A program made the translations under genes and the position numbers. The notes under the pieces were generated by a model. That model did no database searches, was not told the origin of the DNA, and worked only from the letters and a program-made list of their open reading frames with translations. This document shows positions 35,173-46,499 of a stretch of 64,000 bases of DNA, one piece after another. Every line of letters starts with the position of its first letter. Within the stretch, counting starts at the first letter, position 1. Location of the stretch: contig JARFJB010001910.1 in NCBI GenBank assembly GCA_036346205.1, forward strand, positions 5,155,001 through 5,219,000, read 5' to 3'. The DNA comes from Vesta saturnalis. Lineage: Eukaryota; Arthropoda; Insecta; Coleoptera; Lampyridae.

Positions 35173-37256
35173 ATATTTTGTTCCAGTTTCATGGTGCAAA
35201 ATAAAATAAAACATTAGATGACCACGAATTAGATTATGGCTCAATATAAACGCTTCGCGTCGGGCTTTTAACATTCCCTCGAGCCATAATCTTCTGATTA
35301 TGCCCTTAATACATAAATATGTATTAAATACGTATGGATATATTTTCATAACAAAATAATAAAATGCGTGTGTTTTGAGAAAATGTTAACAGAAATAGAA
35401 TAGCGAAATAAAAAGCGAAAGAACAGATAACATTTTAATTGTTTAGATTCCTATTATTTATAGCACATACAATTACAAATTCGATTAAAAATTAATTAAA
35501 AATTGTTTGCATGTCCCTATAATTTAAGGTTTGTGTTCGTTATCTTTGCGATATGGCTTAAAATATCTCATTAGTTATTTAATGGTTTCATAAAAGGTTT
35601 ATTAAGAATACCCACAAACGATGTGATACTTTTATTTAAAATTTATCATTATTGTAAAACGTTGTTGTGTCAATGCTGTGAAGAATGTATTATTTGAATT
35701 GTGTCTATACAAAATCAAAAAAATTTACAATTCTTAAAACTTTTTCATTGTTACTTTGGGCTTTCTATAAAAATGTTACTTGTACAATACAATATTCCTT
35801 ACCATACATACTACGACAGGATATTGTAACCGAAATTTAAAACAAAAAAAAAGATAACCAAACAATTATGGTAAATAACGAAAACAAAGTTATGCACTCT
35901 TCCACTTATTTATAAGATAACTAATTGTCGTCGACTTGGTTAAACATAACACATGGTAAGAGATTTATTGAATGATCTAATTATTATGTCATACTTAATA
36001 TTGTCATAGTAAATAAATTGGTTGGATGTTAAAAGTAAATATGTATTAATAATACACTTGAACTCAACTGATTACTTCACTTCTAGTTTATTTATGCAAA
36101 ATTATACAAAAACATTAAGTACATAGTCATTTAGGATATGTATCAAGCATTATTATAAAAAACTTCAATTTTTCATTTTTTGGTAAGTAAAAAAGAAAAC
36201 ACTTCATGATCGAAATTTTTTTGTAAATGTAAATTATGTATATTAGATGACAATAAAGTTCTGTATTGAATATTTGTGGAAACACAGCAGGTAATTATAA
36301 TCATAATGAAAAACATTTGATAACGAAATTTCAAAACTTAAATATAATTTCAAATAGATCGTAATATATGTGACCTCGTAAAAAAGGCTTTTTACTATTG
36401 AATTGTTAAAGCTTTATGAAGTGGATAAATTGAATTGTATTGACTGAATCGATTGACATAACATTATTGCGAAATTAACCCAGAAAAATTGTGTATTATG
36501 ATTTTTACTATCTCTAAACAATGCGATGTTATTACCATTGTCGTATCTACAATTATATTACGCATGTAACGTACAAGAATTTAATAAGAATCATTATTTT
36601 TTATTTCATACTTTATTCATTATTTTTAATTATTGTTTATAATAAATACGTTGTAATGTCAAACATATCTTACAAATTACATTAATATATTATTAATTTT
36701 ATTAAATACGTAAATAAAAAGTTTTCCTCGAGTACGATTTGAATCTACGACATCTACTTTGCTAGAGTAGTGCTCTAACCAACTGAGCTATCGAGATATA
36801 AGCCCCAATCGATGTAAATTTTGTCTTTATGTATGTAGAATTGATGTATTTAATAAAATAATTACATATTTACTTTCGAACATATTCGTTCATAACAAAA
36901 ACTTATAATAAAGTTAGATTAAGTTTATGACATTAAAATTTTACATTATCACATATGCACTGATTATATGTATATGTTATACAGGGCCGTTCCTAGCGTA
37001 TCCTCCGCGAAAATAATTGTCTCGCCCCCTAACTTTTGATTAATAATTTTACCTTAAATAAAACACAAGAATTGTGAATAATAGATATTTATGTATTAAG
37101 GGCATAATCAGAAGATTATGGCTTGAGGGAATGTTAAAAGCCCGATGCGAACCGGAGGGCTTTTATATTCCTGAGAGCCATAATCTACAATTATGCCCGT
37201 GGTACATACAATGTTTTATTTTATTTTGCACCATGAAACTGGAACAAAATTAGTAT
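35173..37256. mobile_element. long inverted-repeat element with nested palindromic arms
   Basis: Arms 35173-35322 and 37088-37256 are inverted copies: TTTTGTTCCAGTTTCATGGT against its complement at the right edge, and GGGCTTTTAACATTCCCTC against GAGGGAATGTTAAAAGCCC. Each arm is itself a palindrome bounded by GATTATGGCTC and GAGCCATAATC. The 1.75-kb interior is AT-rich without long frames and carries a tRNA-like sequence on the minus strand. The superfamily is unknown. Confidence 0.7.
36726..36796 (-). tRNA. tRNA-like sequence, possible tRNA-Ala(AGC) or tRNA-derived repeat
   Basis: On the minus strand 71 bases fold as a cloverleaf. The acceptor pairs TCTCGA with TCGAGG (one G-U). The D arm is TAGCTCAGTTGG with GCTC/GAGC paired, which is also a perfect A box. 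The anticodon stem is CTACT/AGTAG around loop CTAGCAA, giving anticodon AGC. The T arm TTCAAAT is supported by only three of five pairs, and the acceptor does not look like a conserved alanine tRNA. A degenerate B box (GATTCAAATCG) suggests a tRNA-derived SINE or pseudogene at least as strongly as a working tRNA. Confidence 0.5.
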
Positions 37257-37286
37257 TGTTTGTTTGTAAATAATTTGCATTCTAAA

Positions 37287-37391
37287 ATGGAAGGTGAAAA
37301 CGCAAAAACTTATTCACAAGAAATTTTAGATGAATTTGAGGCCGCCCAGGCAAAAATAATTCCAAGTAAATCAGAATATTTATACATTAAG
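37287..37391 (+). pseudogene. short fragment resembling the amino end of a tyrosine-recombinase-like (Crypton-type) protein
   Basis: From the ATG at 37287 the frame reads EGENAKTYSQEILDEFEAAQ then AKIIPSKSEYLYIKV before diverging. The combination of an acidic FEAAQ helix with a P-S-K-S-x-x-Y motif recalls the start of the SAM-like amino-terminal domain of insect Crypton-related tyrosine recombinases. No catalytic part is present. The assignment is from memory of the motif and is weak. Confidence 0.3.
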
Positions 37392-37694
37392 GTTGTTGTT
37401 TCAATAATTCTTTCAACTTACGTGACATATCATGTCATGTGTTTGCTGTCAATCATGCTGCTTAGCAACAATGACATTTCCGTGCTATAAAGACCACATT
37501 ACGCCCGCATTTGGGGGCGTATAAAGAACATTATGGTGGCAAAATAAAATAAAGTAAATTAATTGTATTCGGAAAACTAAGCCAGCAGGAACTTATCATA
37601 AACTAACATGAATAGATATTTATACTTATTAATGGATATATACAATAAAGTTTGATTTTATAAATCAACATGAATATACATTTATACTAATTAA
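37392..37694. other. unassigned DNA
   Basis: Contains ATTACGCCCGCATTTGGGGG near 37500, similar in style to the ATTATGCCC units of the adjacent inverted-repeat arms, otherwise nothing. Confidence 0.4.
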
Positions 37695-38859
37695 TATAGT
37701 ATTTTCGCTGTAGCTTTGTTGGTGAACTATTAGGGATTCTCACTTGCAAACTGTATGGTTCAATATTGGTGAAAGTCAGCGGTACTTTAAGGTTTCTACA
37801 TAGGTATTCAGCATTAAAATTGCAATACGCCAGGGGTGTTATTTTCACTTTCTCTTATCACTAAACAATTTATAAAATAAACAATAAGCGGCGTTGTCAG
37901 AGTAATGATTTCAAAGGTAACGAGACATTGTTGCAAGTTTTAACTATCAGTTTTACAAGTTAGTAGCATTATTTACATTAGAAAATTGTTCTATTTGCAT
38001 CATAAATGAGTAACAAATAAATTAAATTTGTACTATGATTAATATCTAATTATAAAGTTATTTCATATGTACCAGTAAGCTACAGTACAATAAATTATGC
38101 AATTAGACGTCGGTCACTCGTCAAGTAACTGCGTTGCAAGAAAGATCTTGCTTATTGATTACGGGTGTTTATCTTAAAAAAAATGCCCGGTGAAGTTTTA
38201 AACTCCCAATCTCAAATGTTTGTTATGAAAGTATTAAAGTATTTTGAACAAGAGAAGGAAAACGGCGGTCCCTTGATTTCCCTGCTGTCTGTGTCTGTCA
38301 GGTAAGTGAATTATAACAACTTTGTGTGCAACAATGTTAAAAATGAATTATTTTAGAGAGTGAAGTGATACTTTGAGTGTGTCGTTAGGAACTGTACGAA
38401 ATATAATGAAGCATTGCGTAGTAAATAATATCGTAATAAACTTAGTAGAAAATGACAGCGAGAATGACGACAGTGATAGTGAACGACGAAGAATGTGGTA
38501 ATAAGGAGATCAATGATAGATATTTTCATATGTAACGTCATACTGTCTTACATGCACCTAAACTAATTGATAATGTATCCCTTGTTTGTATGTATCGATT
38601 ATAACAAATAAATGGTGTAGAACCCCTGACTTTTTACTTGAAAGTTTATATTTTAACAAAAACAGAGCTCGTTATTCCACTGTCTGCAAACAATACTTAA
38701 TGGTGTTGTTTACCTGATAATGCTCGAGGTGATTAGACATTCCCAATATTTTAGGTAGGTATGATATATATGTTAGAAAAGGACAACACTATAAGAGTAT
38801 GTCATTTATGAAATTAAGCGCAAGTCGCTCAGCAACAAAGCTACAGCGAAAATAGTATA
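37695..38859. mobile_element. 1.16-kb element with ~27-bp inverted repeats carrying an HTH exon
   Basis: TATAGTATTTTCGCTGTAGC then TTTGTTG at 37695-37721 is inverted at 38832-38859. The segment between contains the small two-block HTH coding sequence. A flanking target duplication could not be assigned. Confidence 0.55.
38183..38501 (+). pseudogene. small HTH-type coding fragment with a GT-AG intron
   Basis: Block one starts at ATG 38183 (MPGEVLNSQSQMFVMKVLKY, then FEQEKENGGPLISLLSVSV) and reaches donor CAG/GTAAGT at 38301/38302. The acceptor TTATTTTAG ends at 38356. Block two (38357-38501) reads SDTLSVSLGTVRNIMKH, an HTH recognition-helix pattern, then an acidic ENDSENDDSDSERRRMW tail and a stop; one in-frame TGA interrupts it early. 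Such amino-terminal modules precede DDE_3-type transposase-derived proteins in insects (recalled, not searched). A diverged second copy of block one lies at 61820. No catalytic domain follows here. Confidence 0.5.
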
Positions 38860-39456
38860 GTTATATTTACTAATCATTTTTATTATGAAAAATTTAATCT
38901 CTTAAAGTCTCCTGTTCCCAAATAAGAACACTGGAAACAAATGCATAAAATTAATTGAAAAACTCGAATGTGTTACTAAATTATTGTAAGTTTTTGTTAT
39001 GAACGAATAAGTTCAAAGGTAAATATGTAATTAAAAATTATTATTAATTTTAATTAATAATAATTTTTCAAATGTGTTACGTGTCCCCTTAATACACCCC
39101 TGGTTGCCAGTCGATTCAACGAATACCAGACATTTGACAGTATTCTCGCGCCGTCGACGAACCACTAGTTGAAACAAAGGTATCCATTTCATCTAGCCAC
39201 GTGTGTAATTTACAACTAGTGTTTTTCGTATTTTTCAAGATTAATGGAAAATAAAATTCAGGTAAGTTGGTTAGTTGTAAAAGAACCGTTTCAAGCTAAG
39301 ATTAAGAATGTTTTTACTTTATTTTAGTTTTCATGTCGGAAAATATCAATGTTCCAAATTAGGCACAACAGACATTAGGGAAAAATTCATAAGTGGAACA
39401 ATGAGCACTTCTACTACATAATCGACCGTATTTGAATGTTTTCTTTCAGTAAAGTT
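38860..39456. other. flank of piggyBac 3
   Basis: Non-coding. 39244-39262 reads ATGGAAAATAAAATTCAG followed by GTAAGT, and a TTTATTTTAG acceptor lies near 39328, so a spliced 5' leader of the piggyBac gene is possible. Confidence 0.4.
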
Positions 39457-40993
39457 ATGGATGATTTATTCCCCAGCGGTAGCGAAGATGAAATTCTAAG
39501 CGACTCAGATGATGATTTAATGCCCAGTGATAACGAGGTGTCTAGCGATGAAGGAGATATTTCAGAAGTTGATGAGCCACTAAGAAATTTATCTGCTAAA
39601 AAAAACCCAAGTATAAGTAGACTCAAGTGAGAGGAGATCAAGGTACTTCATCCCATCCACAGTTTACAACACAAAACACAGAAGAAGAGCCGGTGGTAGG
39701 GAGACACATTCATTATTTTGAGAAGTTTTTTTCAAACGATTTATTAGATTTGATAATAGAACAGAGCAATTGATATTCTTGTCAGTTTGATCCTAGTAAA
39801 CCTCTCAATCTCACACGATCAGAATTGAGAATTTTTATTGGGACTGATCTTCCAAACGATCGTAATGATACCAATAAAGATAAATTATTCAAATTTTCTT
39901 TTCTAGACCACTTACAACAAAAATTTTCCAATCAAGTGAAACTGCAAATGATGTGTATAGACGAGTATATAGTGCCGTCCAAAGGAATGTCATAACTGAA
40001 GCGATATAACCCAAACAAACCAAATAAGTGGGGTTACAAAAATTTTGGTTAGTGCGATAGTGGTGGTCTAATCTACAATTTTGAAGTTTATACTGGAAAG
40101 ATACCATCAGCACCTGGAAAAGCAGATATAGGTGCCAGTGGGAATATAGTACTTCGTCTCGCATCTATTCTTCCAAAAAAAAACAAAATCATTTGTTATT
40201 TTTTGACAAGTAATTCACTTCTTTGCAACTCCTCACCATCTTGCATAAAGACGGAAATTATTGTTTGGGTAGGTACAATAAGAAAAGATTGCTGGTCTAA
40301 AATTTACTGACGACAAAGCTATGAAAAAAAGGGGCGAGATACATTTGAGGAATATAAGACTATTGTGGACGACGTAACAATAACTCCTTTGAAATGGTTT
40401 GACAATAAAAGTGTTTGTTTAGCAAGTACCTTTTGTGGATCTCAGCCAACTGACATCGTTTCAACTCTTCAAACAAGAGTTGACGTTCAGCGCCCAAACA
40501 TGATAAAACAATATAATCATGGGTGGAGCAGTTTTGCTCGATGGACTGATATCCTATTATATAATAGCACTAAGAAGCCGAAAAAATGGTATTCGAAGAT
40601 ATTTTTTCACTTCATTGACTTGGTTATAGTGACGGTTTGGATACGATACAAGTTGGACATGGCACAAGCAAGATGGCAGAAAAAAGATATTCTAAATTCC
40701 CTCGGTTTTCGTGCGAGGTTGCAGAAGCTCTTTGTCATTTAGGAAACGATTTGAATTCAAGTGGGAGTATCGAAAGAGACTTTCAGGAGAAGCGAAAGAG
40801 AAGTCAACCAAAACCAATACCCCAATATGACATCCGCACAGACAAAGTAGGGTACTTCCCACTCGAAAAAGAACAAATACAGAGGTGCAAAAAACCAAAC
40901 TGTGGACTAAAAACATATTTTTATTGTGTACAATGTGACGTATGTCTTTGCATCAATAAGAAAAGGAATTGCTTTGTAGATTTTCATATTTAG
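39457..40993 (+). pseudogene. piggyBac transposase 3
   Basis: The acidic amino end (MDDLFPSGSEDEILSDSDDD) starts at 39457. After stops come FDPSKPLNLTRSELRIFIG, then CIDEYIVPSKGMS (first catalytic Asp region) near 39955, NKWGYKNFG, IYNFEVYTGK and GNIVLRLASIL. The plus frame 40365-40742 holds VDDVTITPLKWFDNKSVCLA and a decayed GGVD region (YNHGWSSFARWTDILLYN). The frame at 40637-40993 ends with the cysteine-rich tail RCKKPNCGLKTYFYCVQCDV then CLCINKKRNCF. Many stops and shifts. Its motifs differ enough from piggyBac 1 and 2 to be a separate lineage. Confidence 0.85.
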
Positions 40994-41091
40994 ATGCATG
41001 GACCATGGAGCACTGTTTTTTTTTCTTGTAATGACAAAATAGTTTTTTTTTGAATTGCTAAACTGTGGACTAAAAACATATTTTTATTGTG

Positions 41092-41943
41092 TACAGGGTA
41101 TTTTTTTTTCGTTAATATTATAGGGTATAGACTAAACGGTAAGAGATACAAAAAAACTAATATACGTGTCCCGTTCTCTTTTTTAGTGTTTAGTTTAATG
41201 GCGCAATCGGATCTACGCTAACTAAATTGGTTTCGAAGGTACGCCACTCGTTCAGTTACAATCAGAGCCCAAAAATGCATCGAGCAGAATGGAAGACAAT
41301 TTGAGCACCTTTTGTGATTAACCACCTATACTAATTGTTATATATAAGTATTTGAAATAATTACTGTTGAGTTGTTTCTTGTTTTTGTAGTTGTTGTTTT
41401 AGTTTATTAATGTTTTATTATTGTTATTATCTGCAGTTTTATTATGCCTATTATAAAATAAAGAATTGATTAAATCCATAGCAAACTAAAAAAAAAATGT
41501 TTTTTTAGTATTTTAGCTATTTAGGACAATGCAAAATATTAAGTGTTATATATTGTTGCAATCTCAAGAAAAAATGCAATTTTTTGAGATTATCAGATAC
41601 AGGGTGTCCCATTTAAGAAAATGCTACTTTTTATAATATCTCAAAAAATCAAATATCTATATTTTTTTTAAGAACGTCACTGGATTCAACGTAAAAAGTC
41701 ATAAAACTTTCGTATCCGAAGCTTTTTTTTATCTCCATAAATAACCGAGTCATAAGAGATAATAAAAACCGGCAGATTTTGAGAATCACTCTGTATCTTC
41801 GACACCGATTTAGTTAGCGTAGATCCGATTACGCCATTAAACTAAACACTAAAAAAGAGAACGGGACACGTATCTTAGTTTTTTTGTATCTCTTACCGTT
41901 TAGCCTATACCCTATAATATTAACGAAAAAAAACCACCCTGTA
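41092..41943. mobile_element. 852-bp MITE-like foldback element (DD41D derivative)
   Basis: Tips TACAGGGT and ACCCTGTA enclose ~135-bp inverted arms (for example GGGTATAGACTAAACGGTAA against TTACCGTTTAGCCTATACCC, and GGATCTACGCTAACTAAA against its complement). The unoccupied sequence in copy A (TTGTGTACAATGTGACG) shows the insertion point. Confidence 0.85.
41225..41317 (+). pseudogene. DD41D transposase carboxy-terminal fragment
   Basis: The plus frame reads NWFRRYATRSVTIRAQKCIE then QNGRQFEHLL and stops, matching the last 30 residues of the DD41D transposases in this window (compare RCVEQNGDNIEHVI and FEHLL). It overlaps the end of the left arm, so the MITE is an internal-deletion derivative of an autonomous transposon. 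Confidence 0.75.
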
Positions 41944-42129
41944 CAGTGTGACGTATGCCTTTGCAGCGATAAGAAAAGGAATTGCTTTGTAGATTTTCAT
42001 ATTTAGATATATGGACCATTGTACCAGAATTGGAACACTGTTTTTTTTCTTGTAATGATAAAATAATTTTTTTTGAATTGATAAATAGATTTTTGTCATT
42101 ATTAAAAAAAAAACGTTCACCTTAAGACG

Positions 42130-43920
42130 TTAAATAAATTTGTTTTCCACGCTTTTTTTAAAGCAAATTCTGAAATAATATCGGATACATTTATATCTTC
42201 AGAAATTGTCTTTTCTATACTAATAATAGATGTCTGATAACCTTTCTTGACCCATTGTTGATCGCCAGTCCTTTTTTATTTTAAATTTTGAAAAACTCCT
42301 CTCGCCGCTAACAATTGTCACCGGTAATATTTAAAAGATTATTATAGCAATTATTAAATTTGGAAACAGATAGTTAAGATTATTCGTAAATAGATATTGA
42401 ATGACGTTTAATGCATTAATTTCAGGAGAAATATAAGATGCAATGTTATCAATTTCATTGCATAAATTATGGGCAATAATATATTTTTTTTAGATGGATC
42501 AAATACTATGTTCTCTAAAGATTTACATTTTCAAGACCTATGTGCTTTATCTATTTTAAGGAAATTATTTAAGTCATTCAGAAAATCAAAAACTGTGTGA
42601 TGATTTTTTATTTGATCGAACCTTTCTTCGATTTTTGTTAATGCAGTGTCCAATATCACAAAATAAAAATTAATTAAAGGTCCTGTGGATTTTTTGGAGT
42701 CTTATTCTTACTCTCATAATCAAATTTTTTCGTTTAAGGCCTAATAGTATTAAGTGGTGGAAATTTAGGGTTGCAATCGATTTTGTCGGCAATATTTTTT
42801 GCCTCTTCTAAAATACTATAAAATCTGTTATCTGATCTAATATCGTGTAAATATGCTTTAGCACCTATATTGGCGACTAAATTTAAACTGTGGGCTACAC
42901 AAAGCACAGGGCTTTAAGTCAAGGATTTTTTGTACTCTAGTATTGCGACCCTTCATGTTTGCATCATTATCGTAACCATGTCCCCTTAGATCATCCAAAC
43001 AAATGTTGTGAGTCTTCAAAAAATCTATTACATTAGTTATACCCTGCTCTGTTGAATTAGATATTGAAATGAATTCGAAAAAGTGCTCTCTAATTTCTCT
43101 AATTTCAATTTCCTTTGATTTATTACTTAACAGAACATATTTTACCACAATGGTAAGTTGGTCCTGGTAACTTATATCAGGCGTGGAGTCTAAAATAATC
43201 CAATAATAATGAGTTTATTATTTCGTATTTTATCTTCTGTCCCAATAGGGAAATAAGTTCATTTTGAATACGAACACCCAAATAGTGAGGCATCATTGTT
43301 GGATTTCTGTTAATTCTAGAGATTGATCTGATATATTATCATTAAACTGTGCAATTGTTTCAATTAATTTTAAAACATTTCCATTTGGTTGCTCGTGCAA
43401 CTTATTATTTTTACCTCTAAAACTTAAATTTTGACCGGCCAAAAATTTAACGGTATAAATTCTAATTTTTAACACGGATACCATCTATCTTTTTCCTCAT
43501 TTATCAATTTAGCGAATCAGTAGTACAGAGGGCCAATGGCCAGGATCCTTATGAATGCCGTCTTTATGCACGCTTATGTTTTCTAACAAACACTGGCCTT
43601 CTGACTCGTTCTTGACCACAGACTCAATTGTTTCAGGATTTGTCTCTTCGGTTAAATCAACTTCCTTCAGAATTTTGTTTAATGAAGATTCCTGTGCCTC
43701 GTACATCTCGTCATTGTGATCTCTGTTGCCTCTTCCGACTTTTCTGAGATTAAAAATTTGCTCAGTAAGCGACTTGCCTTTTTGGATAACTTTTCTTTTT
43801 CGAACTTTCTTTTCCTGTATTGAGGCCCAGAAAGCTATTCCGATTATCAAACATCTATTTAGAATAAAACACATAAGGTACATAAGGTGTCAACACACTT
43901 ATCGTAATGTATCGTAATGT
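42130..43920 (-). pseudogene. hAT-like DUF4371/ZMYM1-type transposase-derived pseudogene
   Basis: Minus-strand pieces in order: KDPGHWPSVLL near 43540, the end of a TTF-type zinc-finger region; LAGQNLSFRGKNNKLHEQPN (43484-43293); EIREHFFEFISISNSTEQGI and LDDLRGHGYDNDANMKGRNT (43148-42858), the conserved RGxGYDNxANM motif; then HSLNLVA, IADKIDCNPKFPP, and close to 42300-42150 LLAARE-, K-RTGDQQWVKKGYQTSIIS and SIEKTISEDINVSDII, which is the hAT carboxy-terminal dimerisation region. The order and spacing follow the usual DUF4371-hAT layout. Frameshifts and stops interrupt it many times. Confidence 0.8.
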
Positions 43921-45540
43921 TCGATACATTTAGATGAAGATAAATCTTTGCAAAACAAAACTTAATGATGATCACAAAATTGAACACACAGGTTAAGCAC
44001 CAAGCAACAATATTTTAATGTCGTTGAAACTGATACGTTAGGAATTCAAATGACAAATTTAAACTAGAGGCGTGTACTTATAAGGTCTAGTTTTAAACAA
44101 GTTATTTTCTGCAAAACCCTGCATGGAGCCAAAAACTAACGACGGCGCGATCGAAAAAAAAACAGATTCGAACAATTTACGAAGTTATATTCTGTTATAT
44201 AAGGAATAAATATGCCTCAGTATAATTATCACAATTTTACATTCAATAGACAAATACGAATGAAAGAGTGGGAAGATTTAAAACGATGGAAATTCGGCAT
44301 ATGATTTCCCGTGAATATTCAAAACAGTAGATATTATTTCCTAATTAAGCTCAAAGTATTCCTAGATTGATAATTAAGAAGTAATGAGAATCATTTTCAA
44401 AGGAGTTCCTCAAGCAGGAAGGGTTCTCAGTTCTGTTACATCCATTTATGTAAAGTGTATAGTGCAAACTATTAAATAGAATATAAAAACTCACAATTTG
44501 CTGACAGTATAGGTTTACACGCAACGGTAACTACTCCAAAAAGTAATAAAAGAGGATTAGAGCTAGATATAAATGATATTAATATAAATTGAAGAAGCAG
44601 TGGGTTAGTAGTGGTCCCGGAAAAAAATTAATATTAAAAAAATGACTTTGAGATTAATTTGATTCGTGACAAGGAGGGGGTGGGGGGTTAGATCTATTGT
44701 AGAATACGGTATAAGCGTCTATTATCTAAAGAAAAAGGCAATATTTGGAAATTTCAATACGCTGCGCTTAGACAAAACCTAGGACATGCACGAAGCACTC
44801 CAATGACTAACATCACCTTAAGCGAATCAAAGTGTCTCACTTTAAATAATTAAGCCAGTCTTTTATTTTGTATGCTTAGGTTTTGAAATATATGTACTAC
44901 GTGCATGTCATGTTTGTTTCATAGTTATTTACAACTTGTCGCTTTTCGAATTTTTCTGTAACCAGACACCTGCTTAATCGAAGGTAGTGATTTTAATTAA
45001 GATCCTGCTCAATATTTTTATTCGATCGCATTGTACCTCTAATGAATTTGATTTGTGATAATTAACGCTCAGATATTTTTATTTCAAACGAACACCCAAA
45101 TTCAAACGACACAATAAATACGGTATGCGCCGAAACAAAGGAAATTGATATCAGGAAGCTTGTGAAATATAATCGCCTCAAGTGACATAAGTGACAACAG
45201 TTGTCATGCTATGTCTACACATTGTTTATTCGAATAAGCTGTCAAAAAGATTCGAACGCAAGAAAAAATGTTTATTGTTGAATATAATTTTCGCTCATAC
45301 GGGAATGGATCTAGTTTGATAATGGTTGCCAATCATTTTTTCCCGGCTAACAGAATAGAAATAGAAGGCTACATAGGAATTAGGATTATTGATTACTCTA
45401 GGGGCTTTGCAGCCTCACATGGAACCAACTGAAATGGTCTATTGTAGTAACCTCGCATATTGTCGTCCAATAATTCCTGCTTGCCTTTCGAAAAAAAAAT
45501 GTATACGATCTGATAACTACGAAACAAAGGACCGAAGAAA
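43921..45540. other. unassigned AT-rich DNA
   Basis: No coding or structured feature recognised over 1.6 kb. Possible 5' parts of piggyBac 4 may lie at its right end. Confidence 0.5.
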
Positions 45541-46390
45541 ACTTTAAGATAAACTTGCACCGATAAGAGATATCTTAGATATATTGATATCTAACTGTAA
45601 AGCAGCACTAAATCCGGATATTCATATGTGCATGGACTAGTCTCGTTCAGTGTCTATATGAAGAGCAAACCGGAAAAGTACGGGATAAAAGTATGGGTAC
45701 GCCATATTGAGAATATAGGCTCATGGTGAATATCCAAGTATATTTGTACAGCAGCTTTTAATACATTTTATTCCAGGTACACAAAGTAAAAGATCTGAAC
45801 AGAGACAAGGAGAGCGAGTTGTTCTCGGACTTACCCATCATATACAACATGTCTACGGAATTATTACCAACACCAGCAAACAAAGAATATTGTTTAATGT
45901 TTTCATTTAAGAGAAACTGTACGTTGGTGTCCTACGTCCCACAGAAAGATCGGGATGTTATACTACTTTCTAATGTACACCAAGATGACAAAGTTAATAA
46001 TGTAAAAATGAAATACAAATCGGATACTGTACCGCACTGCAGTAGTACTAAGATGCAGTTGACGCCAAACATCAGATGGCAACGTATACAGCAGACGTAA
46101 CAACAATTATACCTGTTTACACTTGGGAAAGACCAAGCTAAAGAAAATATTTCAAATCGGTGTAATAAAGGCAGCAGACCAAGCACTGGTCCATAAGAAA
46201 ATATGTTGAGGATTTTTCTAGAACTACGAAAAGAACTTCCCTGTGTCAAGATAGAAAATCGAGACAATATTGTTTTAAATGCACCAAATTGTTTGTTCAC
46301 AACATTTGTCCAACCAAGCATGTTGCAATTTATGTAAAAGTAAAAACTAAGCTCGTTTAGATTTTTAAATAGTATGTTATATATCCAGCG
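45541..46390 (+). pseudogene. piggyBac transposase 4, central and carboxy parts
   Basis: Plus-strand pieces: KLAPIRDILDILISNCKAAL and HMCMD near 45555-45640 (the first catalytic Asp region), KYGIKVWVRHIENI near 45690, QGERVVLGL near 45810, KRNCTLVSYVPQKDRDVILL then SNVHQDDKV (45915-46000), the V-Y-T-W-E-R-P stretch near 46105, and RTSLCQDRKSRQYCFKCTK near 46220-46280 as a remnant of the cysteine-rich tail. The LVSYVPxKxRxVILLSxxH block is characteristic of a large insect piggyBac family. Many shifts. Confidence 0.8.
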
Positions 46391-46499
46391 AGAAAATGTA
46401 TTATTTTTCACAGGGGTGCGCAGCACTAAGGGAAAAACGGCATTTCGCTTCAGTGATGTATATACTGTTTTGCATTCGTGCAAACGTTCTAGCTTTTAA
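46391..46499. other. junction between piggyBac 4 and piggyBac 2; TTAA target
   Basis: 46496-46499 is TTAA, the left target duplication of the next element. Confidence 0.7.

Larger units (their letters stand above)
40899..42080. repeat. tandem duplication of the piggyBac 3 tail, second copy split by a MITE
   Basis: Copy A (40899-41060) begins AACTGTGGACTAAAAACATA and includes the cysteine-rich codons and downstream TTTTTTTCTTGTAATGA. Copy B starts with the same bases at 41061, is interrupted at 41092-41943, and continues with GTGTGACGTATGCCTTTGCA to about 42080. Confidence 0.8.

Noticed and set aside
37260..37490. A 76-codon host gene
   Set aside because: Only the first 35 codons after the ATG at 37287 look protein-like; the rest is AT-rich noise, so it is kept only as a weak fragment.
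45932..46483. 183-codon minus-strand frame
   Set aside because: Antisense to the piggyBac 4 remnant; the minus translation shows no family features.
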